NCBI GenBank assembly: GCA_019637615.1
Contig: JAHBVJ010000010.1
Location: forward strand, 124,001-188,000
Length of the DNA: 64,000 nt
From: Anaerolineae bacterium
GTDB taxonomy: Bacteria; Chloroflexota; Anaerolineae; Aggregatilineales; UBA2796
Direction of reading: 5' to 3'
The position numbers were made by a program, and so were the translations under genes. Below the pieces are notes generated by a model that was given only the letters and a program-made list of their open reading frames with translations, made no database searches and was not told the DNA's origin. This document shows positions 43,305 through 51,460 of the stretch, one piece after another; the stretch's first letter is position 1; every line of letters starts with the position of its first letter.

Positions 43305-43361
43305 CTAACTTGCGTGGTTGACTCCACACTGGTCGATACTTCGAATCCACGCACGATTAGC

Positions 43362-43389
43362 AATGTAGATCGTAATCAAGCGTAGTCAA
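43362..43389 (-). promoter_or_regulatory. promoter of the three-gene kinase operon
   Basis: On the minus strand TTGACT (43389-43384) and TACATT (43367-43362) are 16 bases apart. The predicted start near 43355 leaves a leader of about 50 bases. Confidence 0.45.
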
Positions 43390-43423
43390 AACACATCCGT
43401 AGGATGCTGCATTTTTTATCAAG

Positions 43424-43444
43424 GGACTACGTAGCTACTACGTA
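43424..43444. promoter_or_regulatory. second doubled ACTACGTA box
   Basis: GG followed by ACTACGTA (43426-43433), three bases, and ACTACGTA (43437-43444), the same bases and spacing as at 36098. It is centred about 80 bases upstream of the predicted start of the kinase operon, a usual place for an activator. Confidence 0.7.
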
Positions 43445-43617
43445 GATTGTTATGGACTAAGAATCGTGCCCACCTATCAGCATCCCTCAGTGGATAACAC
43501 CCACCGATATAACCTTGTGATTGCTTAGATCAATACCTTGTTCAACTCTCATCCGTATCTTTGATCGTTCATATGGTATCATCATTGAAATGGCATCAGT
43601 TTACAGCCACAATCTCA

Positions 43618-44190
43618 ATGCGTGAATCACAATATAGTCCCATCCACCTCCCAACGCCGATCAGTGATGAAGCCGTCGCAACGCTGCACGTGGGCGATCA
43701 GGTGCTGCTGTCCGGCGTGATCTACACTGCCCGCGATGCCGCTCACAAGCGCCTGACCGATGCTGTTAGCACAGGTCAAACGCTGCCATTCGCGCTGCAA
43801 GGGCAGGTGATCTACTACGTCGGCCCCGCACCCGCCCGCCCCGGTGAGGTGACTGGCCCCGCTGGCCCGACCACCTCCACCCGCGTCGATCCGTACACGC
43901 CGCTGCTGCTGGCGCACGGGCTGAAGGGGATGATCGGCAAGGGCAAGCGCAGCCAAACCGTGCGGGAGGCCATCGCCACGTATCGCGCCGTGTATTTCGT
44001 CGCCGTTGGCGGAGCTGCCGCCCTGATCGCAGATCGGATTAAGCGCGTCGATCTAGTCGCGTATCCCGATCTCGGCACCGAGGCGATCTACCGCATGGAA
44101 GTGCAAGACTTCCCGCTGGTGGTCGGGAATGATGTTCATGGCGGCGACCTATTCGAGCAGGGACGCGCCGCTTATCGTCGCGAAGGTTGA
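43618..44190 (+). CDS. class I fumarate hydratase, beta (C-terminal type) subunit
   Basis: A 190-residue protein matching the C-terminal domain of iron-sulfur fumarases and L(+)-tartrate dehydratase beta subunits. LHVGDQVLLSGVIYTARDAAHKRL is the family start, GPTTSTRVDPYTP and GLKGMIGKGKRS are the conserved turns that help bind the dicarboxylate. ATG 43618 fits the family; earlier in-frame starts (43573, 43561) add unrelated residues. No good ribosome site is visible. The alpha subunit gene follows nine bases later, so the order is beta then alpha, the reverse of the usual order. Together they hydrate fumarate to malate (or act on tartrate). Confidence 0.88.
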   Translation: MRESQYSPIHLPTPISDEAVATLHVGDQVLLSGVIYTARDAAHKRLTDAVSTGQTLPFALQGQVIYYVGPAPARPGEVTGPAGPTTSTRVDPYTPLLLAHGLKGMIGKGKRSQTVREAIATYRAVYFVAVGGAAALIADRIKRVDLVAYPDLGTEAIYRMEVQDFPLVVGNDVHGGDLFEQGRAAYRREG

Positions 44191-44199
44191 GAGGCCGCT

Positions 44200-45045
44200 A
44201 TGCGTGAGATCGATGTGACCGAAGTAACCGAGCGCGTAAGGGAGGCGGTCAAGGCGCTGAACTTCCACACGCCGCAGCCCGCGCTGATCCAACTGATCGA
44301 TATTCAGCAGCACGAGCCTTCGCCCGCTGGACGCCAAGCCATGAAGGCGATTGTTGAAAATCGTCAGCTTGCCTCACAAAAACAGGTGCCCATGTGTCAA
44401 GACACGGGCATGGTGATCGCCTTCGTGGAGCTTGGGCAAGAGGTGCGCTTGGTCGGCGGCAACCTGCGCGAGGCGATCACCGAAGGTGTGCGGCGGGGCT
44501 ACGCGGAAGGCTATCTACGTAATTCGGTGGTGGCGGAACCATTGTTTGAGCGCCGCAACACGCGGGACAACACACCGCCCGTCGTTCATTTCGATCTCGT
44601 CGCTGGCGACACCTTCAGACTGACCCTCGCGTGCAAGGGCTTCGGCGCGGAAAACATGAGCTGGGCGAAAATCCTGACGCCCGCTGATGGCATCGCTGGT
44701 GTCAAGCAGGAAGTAGTACGCTGCGTGGAAGAAGCTGGCCCTAACGCGTGCCCACCTGTGGTGGTCGGGGTCGGTCTCGGCGGGACGCTGGAGATGGCCG
44801 CTTTCCTCGCCAAGAAAGCCCTGATGCGCGAGATCGGCACCCGTCACCCCGATCCGCGTTACGCGGCGCTAGAGGCTGAACTGCTCGATCTGGTCAACGC
44901 GACGGGCATCGGGCCGCAGGGATGGGGCGGCGTCAACACGGCCTTGGATGTGCGCGTCGAATATTATCCGACGCACATCGCCGCGATCCCCATCGCCATC
45001 AATCTGGACTGCCATTTACAGCGCCATACCGTGCTCGCATGGTGA
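44200..45045 (+). CDS. class I fumarate hydratase, alpha (Fe-S) subunit
   Basis: A 281-residue partner of the preceding subunit. The 4Fe-4S cluster ligands expected in the family are visible as Cys66 (MCQDTG), Cys184 (PNACPP) and Cys271 (NLDCH). GVGLGGTLEMAAFLAKKAL is the conserved central motif. It ends in RHTVLAW, close to the usual end. It starts at ATG 44200 nine bases after the beta subunit gene, and the methyltransferase gene follows four bases after its stop, so the three form one operon. Oxygen-sensitive cluster enzymes of this type suit a low-oxygen or facultative life, but do not prove it. Tartrate dehydratase activity is an alternative. Confidence 0.92.
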   Translation: MREIDVTEVTERVREAVKALNFHTPQPALIQLIDIQQHEPSPAGRQAMKAIVENRQLASQKQVPMCQDTGMVIAFVELGQEVRLVGGNLREAITEGVRRGYAEGYLRNSVVAEPLFERRNTRDNTPPVVHFDLVAGDTFRLTLACKGFGAENMSWAKILTPADGIAGVKQEVVRCVEEAGPNACPPVVVGVGLGGTLEMAAFLAKKALMREIGTRHPDPRYAALEAELLDLVNATGIGPQGWGGVNTALDVRVEYYPTHIAAIPIAINLDCHLQRHTVLAW

Positions 45046-45049
45046 GAAG

Positions 45050-45784
45050 ATGACCTATCAATATGCCGTCGAACGCGCCGATTATGCCGATCTTGCTTCG
45101 GGCAAGGTGTTTTACAATCAGGCGGGGCAACCTGCCTTTCCGATCCGGCTGACGAGCGAGATTTTCCAGCGCTGCGCCGCCATCCGCGCCCAACACGGCG
45201 AGTACGCAAAGGCCGTCGTGTACGATCCGTGCTGCGGCAGCGGCTACTTACTCAGCACGCTCGGCTATCTGCACGCGGAAGGCATCCAGCGCTTGATCGG
45301 TTCGGACATCGCGCCGGAGGTATTGCGCACAGCGGCACTGAACCTATCGCTGCTGACAATGACTGGCCTTGAACAGCGCCGAAACGCCATCGTTCAGATG
45401 GTGGAGCAGTACGGCAAAGAGTCGCATCGAGACGCCCTCGCCGCCATCGAACGGATGACGCCGCGCATCCGCGATTTGCAGATCGAAACGACCACTTTTC
45501 TCGCAGATGCCACCGATCCCGCCGCGATCAAGGCTACGCTCACGCCCGCCAGCGTGCAGATCGTGATCGCGGATGTCCCGTACGGGCTACATTCCATGTG
45601 GCAAGGCGCGCATCTGGGTGATCCGCTGGCGTCGATGCTGACCGCGCTGCAAGCTGTGTTAGCTCCCAAGGCCGTCGTCGCGATCTGTACGGACAAGGCG
45701 CAAAAAGCCCAACATCCCGACTTCCGCCGCGTCGATCAGTTCCAGATGGGCAAACGGCGGATCACCCTGCTGATGAGTTTGTAA
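45050..45784 (+). CDS. AviRa-like SAM-dependent rRNA methyltransferase
   Basis: A 244-residue class I methyltransferase. The SAM-binding loop is DPCCGSGYLLSTLGYL (about 59-74) with the acidic end of strand 2 in GSDIAPE, and the catalytic-type motif is DVPYG (175-179), a variant of the Asn/Asp-Pro-Pro-Tyr motif. The N-terminus (DLASGKVFYNQAGQPAFPIRLTSEIF-type start, split here) and the DVPYG motif resemble AviRa, which methylates a guanine in 23S rRNA and gives resistance to avilamycin. ATG 45050 follows GGTGAGAAG directly after the fumarase gene. Whether it protects against an orthosomycin or modifies rRNA for other reasons is open; N6-adenine or other substrates are not excluded. Confidence 0.6.
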   Translation: MTYQYAVERADYADLASGKVFYNQAGQPAFPIRLTSEIFQRCAAIRAQHGEYAKAVVYDPCCGSGYLLSTLGYLHAEGIQRLIGSDIAPEVLRTAALNLSLLTMTGLEQRRNAIVQMVEQYGKESHRDALAAIERMTPRIRDLQIETTTFLADATDPAAIKATLTPASVQIVIADVPYGLHSMWQGAHLGDPLASMLTALQAVLAPKAVVAICTDKAQKAQHPDFRRVDQFQMGKRRITLLMSL

Positions 45785-45921
45785 CTGCGCGCTCCGCAAA
45801 CCGATGTTAGGATTGTGGCTAGTTCGTGACGGCGATCAGCGCCATCGCTCATCGCTTTCCCACAGGAGCAGCCAACAACTATGGCCTTTTTCGTCAACCG
45901 AATTCAACGCGGAGCCGAGTC

Positions 45922-47157
45922 ATGATGCGCCGCCTTGCGCTGCCGATCATGATCCTGTTGTTCCTCGCGCTGGTAGTGTGGGGCATGTACACGTACGTCA
46001 CGCTGCCGCATCCCGGCGCGAACGATTTCGCCCAACGCTGGCACGGTTCGCACGCCTTCTGGGTAGAGGGCAAAGACCCGTACAGTCGTGAGGTCGCGCT
46101 GGACGCCGAATTGATGTTGTATGGCGCACCCGCCAGCACTGACCCCGCCCTTGACCAGTACCCCGGCGATTTTTTGTACCCGTTCCATTACGCGGTGATC
46201 CTCGCGCCGCTGGCTCCGCTGAGCTACGCGCTGGCGTCAGCGATCTGGATGACGCTGACTGCCACGATGTGTGGGCTATGCTTCGTGCTGATGGCACAAA
46301 CCTATGGTTGGCGGCTGTCCCCCTTGATGCTGACGCTCGGCGTGGCGTGGGCGGTCAGTTTTTACCCATCGGCGCGCGGCGTGATCCTCGGACAGCCGGG
46401 GACATTCGTCGTGTGTTTGCAGATCGTGGCGCTGTGGGCGCTGGCGAAAGATCGCGATGTGCTGGCGGGCGTTTTGCTGGCGGTGTCCACGTACAAGCCG
46501 CAAATCGGGATTTTCATCCTGCCATTTTTGCTACTGTGGGGGCTGCGCGTGGGGCGGCGACGCTTCGTGATCGTGTTCATCGTGAGCTTCGCGGCGCTGA
46601 TGCTCGCTTCGTTTTTGCTGCTGCCCGCGTGGTTGGGCGAATGGTTGCAGCAGACCGCGCAGTATACGGGTTATACGCGGATCGGGTCGCCCGTGTGGGT
46701 GATCGCGCATGTATATTTGCCGTTCCTCGGTACAGCGGGCGAGATCGTCATCACCGCGCTGCTGGTGCTGTTCATGTTGTGGGCGTGGTGGCGCGTGATC
46801 TGGCGGCGTGAGCACAATCTATTCGATTGGACAGCCGCGCTGTCGCTGGCAGTCACGCATTTGGTGGCGCTGCGTACGGCGACTCCGCATTTCGTGGCGT
46901 ACCTACCCGTGCTGGTATTTTCGTTCCGCGAACTGGCGCGCTCGGATCGGCGCACAGGCACAGGCCGCGTCTTGATCGCGATGCTGGCGTTGAATGTGGC
47001 GCTGTGGGTGCTGTTTCTGACCACCGTCGAGGGGCGCTTCGAGAGTCCGCTGTGCTATCTGCCGATCCCGTGGGGATCGCTGATCCTGCTGTGGCTGATG
47101 CGCAACCGCTGGTGGAACGCGCGTCCGTCCGTGAAATTGCAAGGAGCCGCCGCATGA
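45922..47157 (+). CDS. GT87/DUF2029-type membrane glycosyltransferase
   Basis: A 411-residue integral membrane protein with about ten segments. After the first segment, NDFAQRWHGSHAFWVEGKDPYS puts an Asp and a Trp-rich loop outside, as in GT87 (PimE-like) enzymes, and STYKPQIGIFILPFLLLW matches their conserved Lys-Pro-Gln loop. Such enzymes transfer a sugar from a lipid carrier outside the membrane. I choose ATG 45922, with GGAG nearby; in-frame GTG 45826 adds a polar stretch without family likeness. Its stop overlaps the start of the next gene (ATGA). Confidence 0.75.
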   Translation: MMRRLALPIMILLFLALVVWGMYTYVTLPHPGANDFAQRWHGSHAFWVEGKDPYSREVALDAELMLYGAPASTDPALDQYPGDFLYPFHYAVILAPLAPLSYALASAIWMTLTATMCGLCFVLMAQTYGWRLSPLMLTLGVAWAVSFYPSARGVILGQPGTFVVCLQIVALWALAKDRDVLAGVLLAVSTYKPQIGIFILPFLLLWGLRVGRRRFVIVFIVSFAALMLASFLLLPAWLGEWLQQTAQYTGYTRIGSPVWVIAHVYLPFLGTAGEIVITALLVLFMLWAWWRVIWRREHNLFDWTAALSLAVTHLVALRTATPHFVAYLPVLVFSFRELARSDRRTGTGRVLIAMLALNVALWVLFLTTVEGRFESPLCYLPIPWGSLILLWLMRNRWWNARPSVKLQGAAA

Positions 47158-48728
47158 CGGAATCGCCCGTTCAACCACCGCGCCGCTGGACGGCCTCGAC
47201 AGGGCTGCGCTTGTTCATAATCTTGCTGCTGGCGCTGGCTGTCCGCCTGATCGCGATCAACACGCGGATATTGTGGTATGACGAAGCCTTCGCCGTGCTG
47301 TTCAGCGAAAAAGGGCTGGACGCCATGTTGTATGGCACGCTGACGCCCGTCAACGGCGCGGCGGCGGACGTGCATCCGCTGGCGTATTATACCGCGCTGG
47401 ACGGCTGGATGCGGTTGGCGGGGCAGTCACCGGCGGCGGTGCGGCTGTTCAGCGTGATCCTCGGCCTCGCTACCATCGGCGCAGTATTCCTCGTCGCCCG
47501 CGAATTGTTCGATGAGAAAATCGCGCTGGCGGCGGCGTTCGTCACCGCCTTGATGCCGTTCCATGTTCAGTACTCGCAAGAAGTCCGCATGTATGCGCTG
47601 CTCGGCCTGCTGCTGATGCTGACGACGTGGTGTTTTCTGGTTGCGGTCAAATCCGGCAAGCTGCTGGCATGGCTCGGCTTCGGCGTGCTGGCGGGGCTGA
47701 GCATGTACGCGCAGCAGTTGGCCGCCTTTTACCTCGCCGCGCTAGGGCTGATCCCATTTTTGCTGCGTCGCCGCGATCTGATCGTGCGTACCATCCTCGC
47801 CTCGTCGCTGGCGGTGCTGATCTACCTGCCGTGGCTGGTCAATTTGCCGTCGCAGCTCGGCAAAGTCGGCGTGTACTGGATTGCCAAGCCGAGTCTGCCG
47901 TCGCTGCTGCTGGCGGTATGGGCATTTTTGTTCGTGGAACTGGAAGTCACCGCGCCCGTCGCGCTGTTCGTCAGCATTTTGAGTCTGTCGCTGATCGTGA
48001 TCTTTTTGCTGCTGCGCACTTCGCAAGCGTCGCGCATGAAGCGTACCGAACGCCAATCGTTGTGGATCGCGCTGTGGTTAGTCGTCGCGCCGCTGGTGCT
48101 GATGTGGCTGTTCTCACAGGTGCGCCCCGTGTTCCTGATTCGCGGGTTGCAAGGATCGGCGCTGGCGCTATATATCTGCGTGGCGTGGCTGCTGCTGGAT
48201 GCGCGAGTCCCGCGCCTGTTTCGCGCGCTGATCGGGCTGGCGTGGATCGCGTCGTGCGTGGTGGGGCTGTATTACCTATTTACGTGGAATACGTTTCCGC
48301 GCCCGCGTTTTGACCTCGCGTGGAAGTCGATCACCGCTCAAGCGGATACTGTCGGTACGCGCGTCGTCCACGCCAACAAGATCACGATGCTGCCGATGGT
48401 GTACTATGCGCATTTGGCACACAGCACCGCGCCGGAACAGCACTATATCCGCGATGTGGAGGGGTCGGGCGAGGATACGCTCGGCTTGCCCACGCAGCAA
48501 GCGCTCGGTTTGCTGGCGGATCAATGTGTCGCGCAGGCGGCTGGCGGTGCGGATCAAGTGTGGTTCGTGATTTTCAAACAGCAAATCTCCGACGAAGGGG
48601 GAAGTTCGCCCGCTATGCAATGGCTAGACGCGCATTACCGCCATCTGAGTGATATTCCCGTCAATGACTTGCTGCTGGTGCTGTATGATCAGCCCGACGC
48701 GGTAGCAAAGGCGGCACGATGCGAATAA
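47154..48728 (+). CDS. GT39/PMT_2-like membrane glycosyltransferase
   Basis: A 524-residue membrane protein with about 12 segments. NTRILWYDEAFAVLFSEK after the first segment carries the Asp-Glu pair typical of the ArnT/PMT_2 group, and MPFHVQYSQEVRMYALLGLLLML is the other conserved stretch. It probably moves a sugar from a polyprenyl carrier to a lipid or protein outside. AAGGAGCC precedes ATG 47154, which overlaps the stop of the GT87-type gene. The last 100 residues form a soluble outer domain. It overlaps the next gene by ten bases. Confidence 0.8.
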   Translation: MTESPVQPPRRWTASTGLRLFIILLLALAVRLIAINTRILWYDEAFAVLFSEKGLDAMLYGTLTPVNGAAADVHPLAYYTALDGWMRLAGQSPAAVRLFSVILGLATIGAVFLVARELFDEKIALAAAFVTALMPFHVQYSQEVRMYALLGLLLMLTTWCFLVAVKSGKLLAWLGFGVLAGLSMYAQQLAAFYLAALGLIPFLLRRRDLIVRTILASSLAVLIYLPWLVNLPSQLGKVGVYWIAKPSLPSLLLAVWAFLFVELEVTAPVALFVSILSLSLIVIFLLLRTSQASRMKRTERQSLWIALWLVVAPLVLMWLFSQVRPVFLIRGLQGSALALYICVAWLLLDARVPRLFRALIGLAWIASCVVGLYYLFTWNTFPRPRFDLAWKSITAQADTVGTRVVHANKITMLPMVYYAHLAHSTAPEQHYIRDVEGSGEDTLGLPTQQALGLLADQCVAQAAGGADQVWFVIFKQQISDEGGSSPAMQWLDAHYRHLSDIPVNDLLLVLYDQPDAVAKAARCE

Positions 48729-50512
48729 ACCGCCGTTTATGGTTTGCCATCATCGCGATGGTCGTGCTCACCTCGATTCCGTATTTGGTGGCGCTGTTCA
48801 GCGCGCCGAGCGGCACCAGTTTCAGCGGCGTGATCGGCAATTGGGTCGATTTCAACAGTCATCTCGCTAAGATGCAGCAAGGCTATCGCGGCGAGTGGCT
48901 GTACCAGATTTTATTCACCACCGAGCCACACAGCGGCGCACTGCTGCAAACCTATTACGTGGCACTCGGTCAGGTGGCGCGGATCACAGGGCTGTCGCTG
49001 GTCGTCACCTACCATCTGGCGCGGATCATCTGCACGGCGCTGATGGTGTGGGCGATCTGGGGCTTTTTGCGGCACTACCTCACCGAAAATCAGGCGTGGT
49101 GGGCGCTGTTGCTCACGTTGTTCAGCGGCGGTGTCGGCTATCTGCTGTACATCCTCGCGCCCGCCATGACCGCCGAAGTCTCGCCCATCGAATTCTGGCT
49201 GCAAGATGGCTACATGTGGTTGGCGAGTTTTTCGTTCCCGCATTTCGCCGCCGGAATCGCGCTGCTGCTGCTGGCGATGTTGATGATCGAGCGGTGGGCG
49301 GAGGGCAAGCCGGGGAGTCTGCTCACGCTGTTGGTCGCCAGCCTCGGCGTAGGGATCGTGCAGCCGTTTGGGTTGCCGCTGGTTGATATTATCATGCTGA
49401 TCGTGATCCTGTGGCGGGTGCTGCGCCATCAGCCGGAGACGAAACTCACGCTTGCCCATGCCATTGTCGGCGGCGCATTGGTCGCCATCGCGCACGGAGC
49501 GTTGCTCGGCTACGATTTCGTGTTCCTGTATAAACAGCCTGTGTGGGCTGAATTCACGGTACAGAACGTCACGCTGTCGCCCGCGCCGATTTATTATCTG
49601 TTTGGCTATGCGCCGCTGCTGATCCCCGCATTACTGACGATAATACGACTTATCATAAACAAACTCCGTTTGTCCACGATAACTAGGCGAAAGTCCGAAG
49701 TCATCGTGCCGATGACCGCTGCGCGCCCTCCGGGTTCCGACTTCGCTCTTATCATAAACAAATCGCGTCACACTCCGAACCCCGTTGATCGCACGCCAAA
49801 TGAAGTCGCTCTTGCGCCACAGGGGTCTACAGAATTCGCCCGCAACGACCGTCTGAAATTATGGGATCGGTGGCTGCTGCCAATTTTGTGGATCGTTTTT
49901 GTCGCCGTGCTGTTGTACGCGCCACTCAATACGCAGCGGCGTTATACGCTCGGCATCCAAGCGCCGCTCGCCGCCCTGACCGTGTTCTGGTTCGTGGAGG
50001 TCGGCATTCCCGCGCTGCGCCGTCGCTTCCGCCGCCGCACGAACCACATCTTGATCATCTACGGCGCGATCAGCACGCTTTCGACGCTGTTGGTCTTGCT
50101 GTTGCAGCTTCACGTCACGGCGGATACCCATGACCGCACCGTGTATTACACCGACGATATGTTTGCAGCGTGGCAGTGGGTGCGCGATAACACGTATCCA
50201 TACGATACCGTGCTCGGCAGCTTCCAGAGCGGTGGGCAGTTGGTGGCGCAGACAGGACGCCGTACCGTGCTCGGACACTGGATCGAGACGGTAGACTACT
50301 TGCACAAGCGCGAGGAAGTCAGCCAATTCTTCGATCCACAAGTGCCCGATTCGTGGCGCTGGAAGTTTATGTCGCAGCAGGGCGTGAGTTATCTCTGGTA
50401 TGGCGAAGAGGAACGCCGACTCGGCACATGGTCACCGAGTTCGATCCGGCTGCTGAATCCGGTGTACGAAAATTCCAGCATCACGATTTACCGCGTGGAT
50501 TGGGCGCGGTAG
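48719..50512 (+). CDS. GT-C-type membrane protein, third of the operon
   Basis: A 597-residue protein with about ten segments. After the first segment lies FSGVIGNWVDFNSHLAKMQQGY, with the Asp that GT-C enzymes place outside, but I cannot assign a CAZy family. Residues about 310-385 form a polar, Arg/Pro-rich stretch that breaks the membrane pattern and is encoded by DNA with repeats (see 49649). The C-terminus (about 470-597) is a soluble outer domain of the kind seen in related enzymes. ATG 48719 overlaps the end of the preceding gene by ten bases. With its two neighbours it may add sugars to one surface glycan or glycolipid. Confidence 0.65.
   Translation: MRINRRLWFAIIAMVVLTSIPYLVALFSAPSGTSFSGVIGNWVDFNSHLAKMQQGYRGEWLYQILFTTEPHSGALLQTYYVALGQVARITGLSLVVTYHLARIICTALMVWAIWGFLRHYLTENQAWWALLLTLFSGGVGYLLYILAPAMTAEVSPIEFWLQDGYMWLASFSFPHFAAGIALLLLAMLMIERWAEGKPGSLLTLLVASLGVGIVQPFGLPLVDIIMLIVILWRVLRHQPETKLTLAHAIVGGALVAIAHGALLGYDFVFLYKQPVWAEFTVQNVTLSPAPIYYLFGYAPLLIPALLTIIRLIINKLRLSTITRRKSEVIVPMTAARPPGSDFALIINKSRHTPNPVDRTPNEVALAPQGSTEFARNDRLKLWDRWLLPILWIVFVAVLLYAPLNTQRRYTLGIQAPLAALTVFWFVEVGIPALRRRFRRRTNHILIIYGAISTLSTLLVLLLQLHVTADTHDRTVYYTDDMFAAWQWVRDNTYPYDTVLGSFQSGGQLVAQTGRRTVLGHWIETVDYLHKREEVSQFFDPQVPDSWRWKFMSQQGVSYLWYGEEERRLGTWSPSSIRLLNPVYENSSITIYRVDWAR
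49649..49762 (+). repeat. repeat-bearing in-frame segment inside the GT-C gene
   Basis: CTTATCATAAACAAA occurs at 49649-49663 and 49748-49762, 99 bases (33 codons) apart. Between and around them are inverted repeats: ACAAAC-tcc-GTTTGT (49659-49673), GTCATCG-tgc-CGATGAC (49700-49716), and CGAAGTC/GACTTCG (49696-49702, 49739-49745). The frame stays open through it. Confidence 0.6.
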
Positions 50513-50524
50513 TTGGTGGTAATG

Positions 50525-50553
50525 TAGTCAAGCATGGTACAGCGTGCTATGAT
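50525..50553 (+). promoter_or_regulatory. promoter and palindrome of the toxin-antitoxin pair
   Basis: TAGTCA (50525-50530), 17 bases, TATGAT (50548-50553). The spacer is filled by AGCATG-gtacag-CGTGCT (one wobble), the place where antitoxins commonly repress their own promoter. Confidence 0.45.
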
Positions 50554-50588
50554 ACGATAACAATCTAAACAGGTGAAAGTGAATTACA

Positions 50589-50849
50589 ATGTCACTCATT
50601 GTGCTTCGAGGACACGTTAATGAGGCTGGTCAAATCATCCTTGAGACGCCCATCAATCTTCCACCCGGTGAAGAAGTCGAAATTGTAGTGGAACAAATTA
50701 CACCAGAAGCCGAAGCCGCCGATAATGCGCGATGGGATGAATTATTATCTCGTGCAGAATCCATACGTGTGCTAGAAGAATGGGGCGCACAGGCATTAGC
50801 TGACGACGAAGCGGGACTAACTGAAGATCTTGACCCAGACACGTTATGA
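50589..50849 (+). CDS. putative antitoxin
   Basis: An 86-residue acidic protein. The first 40 residues (IVLRGHVNEAGQIILETPINLPPGEEVEIVV) form the beta-strand pattern of AbrB/DUF104-like DNA-binding starts, and the rest is a charged helix ending in DEAGLTEDLDPDTL, a typical toxin-covering tail. Its stop overlaps the ATG of the RelE-like gene by four bases. The role is inferred from order, size and partner; the family is not certain. Confidence 0.6.
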   Translation: MSLIVLRGHVNEAGQIILETPINLPPGEEVEIVVEQITPEAEAADNARWDELLSRAESIRVLEEWGAQALADDEAGLTEDLDPDTL

Positions 50850-51115
50850 AGTCAAAGCTTACGCCTCAGTTCCGCGCCGCTTTCTCGAGACTGCCGATTG
50901 AAGTACAGATAAAGGCACGAAAGACCTACAAGTTATTTAAAGAAAATCCGAATCATCCAAGTTTACAATTCAAACATTTGCAAGGCACAACTGCGATGTA
51001 CTCTGTTCGTATTGGCCTTGATTATCGAGCGATTGGTATTCTTCGTGGAGAAGAAGTTTTTTGGATATGGATTGGTTCGCATAGTGAATATGATGGTATA
51101 TTGAAACATAAGTAG
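50846..51115 (+). CDS. RelE/ParE-family toxin
   Basis: An 89-residue basic protein of the RelE/ParE superfamily. SRLPIEVQIKARKTYKLFKENPNHPSL is the helical start, and YSVRIGLDYRAIGI plus VFWIWIGSHSEYDGIL the beta sheet with the usual Arg and C-terminal His/Tyr. RelE-like members cut mRNA on the ribosome and ParE-like members poison gyrase; the sequence alone does not separate them, but the SHSEYD end is common in RelE/HigB-like toxins. Translation is coupled to the antitoxin by the ATGA overlap. Confidence 0.8.
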   Translation: MKSKLTPQFRAAFSRLPIEVQIKARKTYKLFKENPNHPSLQFKHLQGTTAMYSVRIGLDYRAIGILRGEEVFWIWIGSHSEYDGILKHK

Positions 51116-51130
51116 TCCGAATGCCGGAGC

Positions 51131-51457
51131 ATGATCAAACTATATACGATCTCCAGAATACTCCTTCTCGTAAGCACCGTAGTGGTCGCCATCACCACTT
51201 TGTTATTGTTTCTTTCACCTCCGGCGCAAACTCTTCTATCGCCACTCATTTGTCCATCTGGTTTTTCGCTAATATCCGTAACATCTCCAACCTATAAACG
51301 CAATATTGAGTTTCGATGCGTTTCTTCCAACGCTCCGTCTATAGACGCAACTGGAATAGTGTTTGGCAAAATTCTGATATTCGGAGTTCCGCTAATTGGT
51401 CTCATTCTCATCTGGGGATTAGTAATTTTCCGACGTTATCGGCGTAATCGTTTATAA
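51131..51457 (+). CDS. small two-helix membrane protein, unknown
   Basis: A 108-residue protein with a membrane segment near each end (about 8-30 and 78-99) and a 45-residue polar loop with two Cys (in LICPSG and FRCVSS), which could pair in the periplasm or outside. A CGGAG site precedes ATG 51131. It follows the toxin gene by 15 bases and may be in the same transcript. I do not recognise a family. Confidence 0.5.
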   Translation: MIKLYTISRILLLVSTVVVAITTLLLFLSPPAQTLLSPLICPSGFSLISVTSPTYKRNIEFRCVSSNAPSIDATGIVFGKILIFGVPLIGLILIWGLVIFRRYRRNRL

Positions 51458-51460
51458 CGC

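Larger units (their letters stand above)
43305..43617. other. divergent regulatory region, kinase operon / fumarase
   Basis: A 313-base gap. It contains the minus-strand promoter at 43362 and the doubled ACTACGTA box at 43424. For the plus-strand fumarase genes I see no clear promoter. Confidence 0.5.

Noticed and set aside
41268..43385. Two long plus-strand frames opposite the REC-PAS-GAF kinase gene
   Set aside because: They mirror the coding strand of a kinase with clear domains over its full length and have no recognisable motifs.
45826..45921. Longer start for the GT87-type protein
   Set aside because: The extra 32 residues are polar and unlike the family, and the GGAG site points to ATG 45922.
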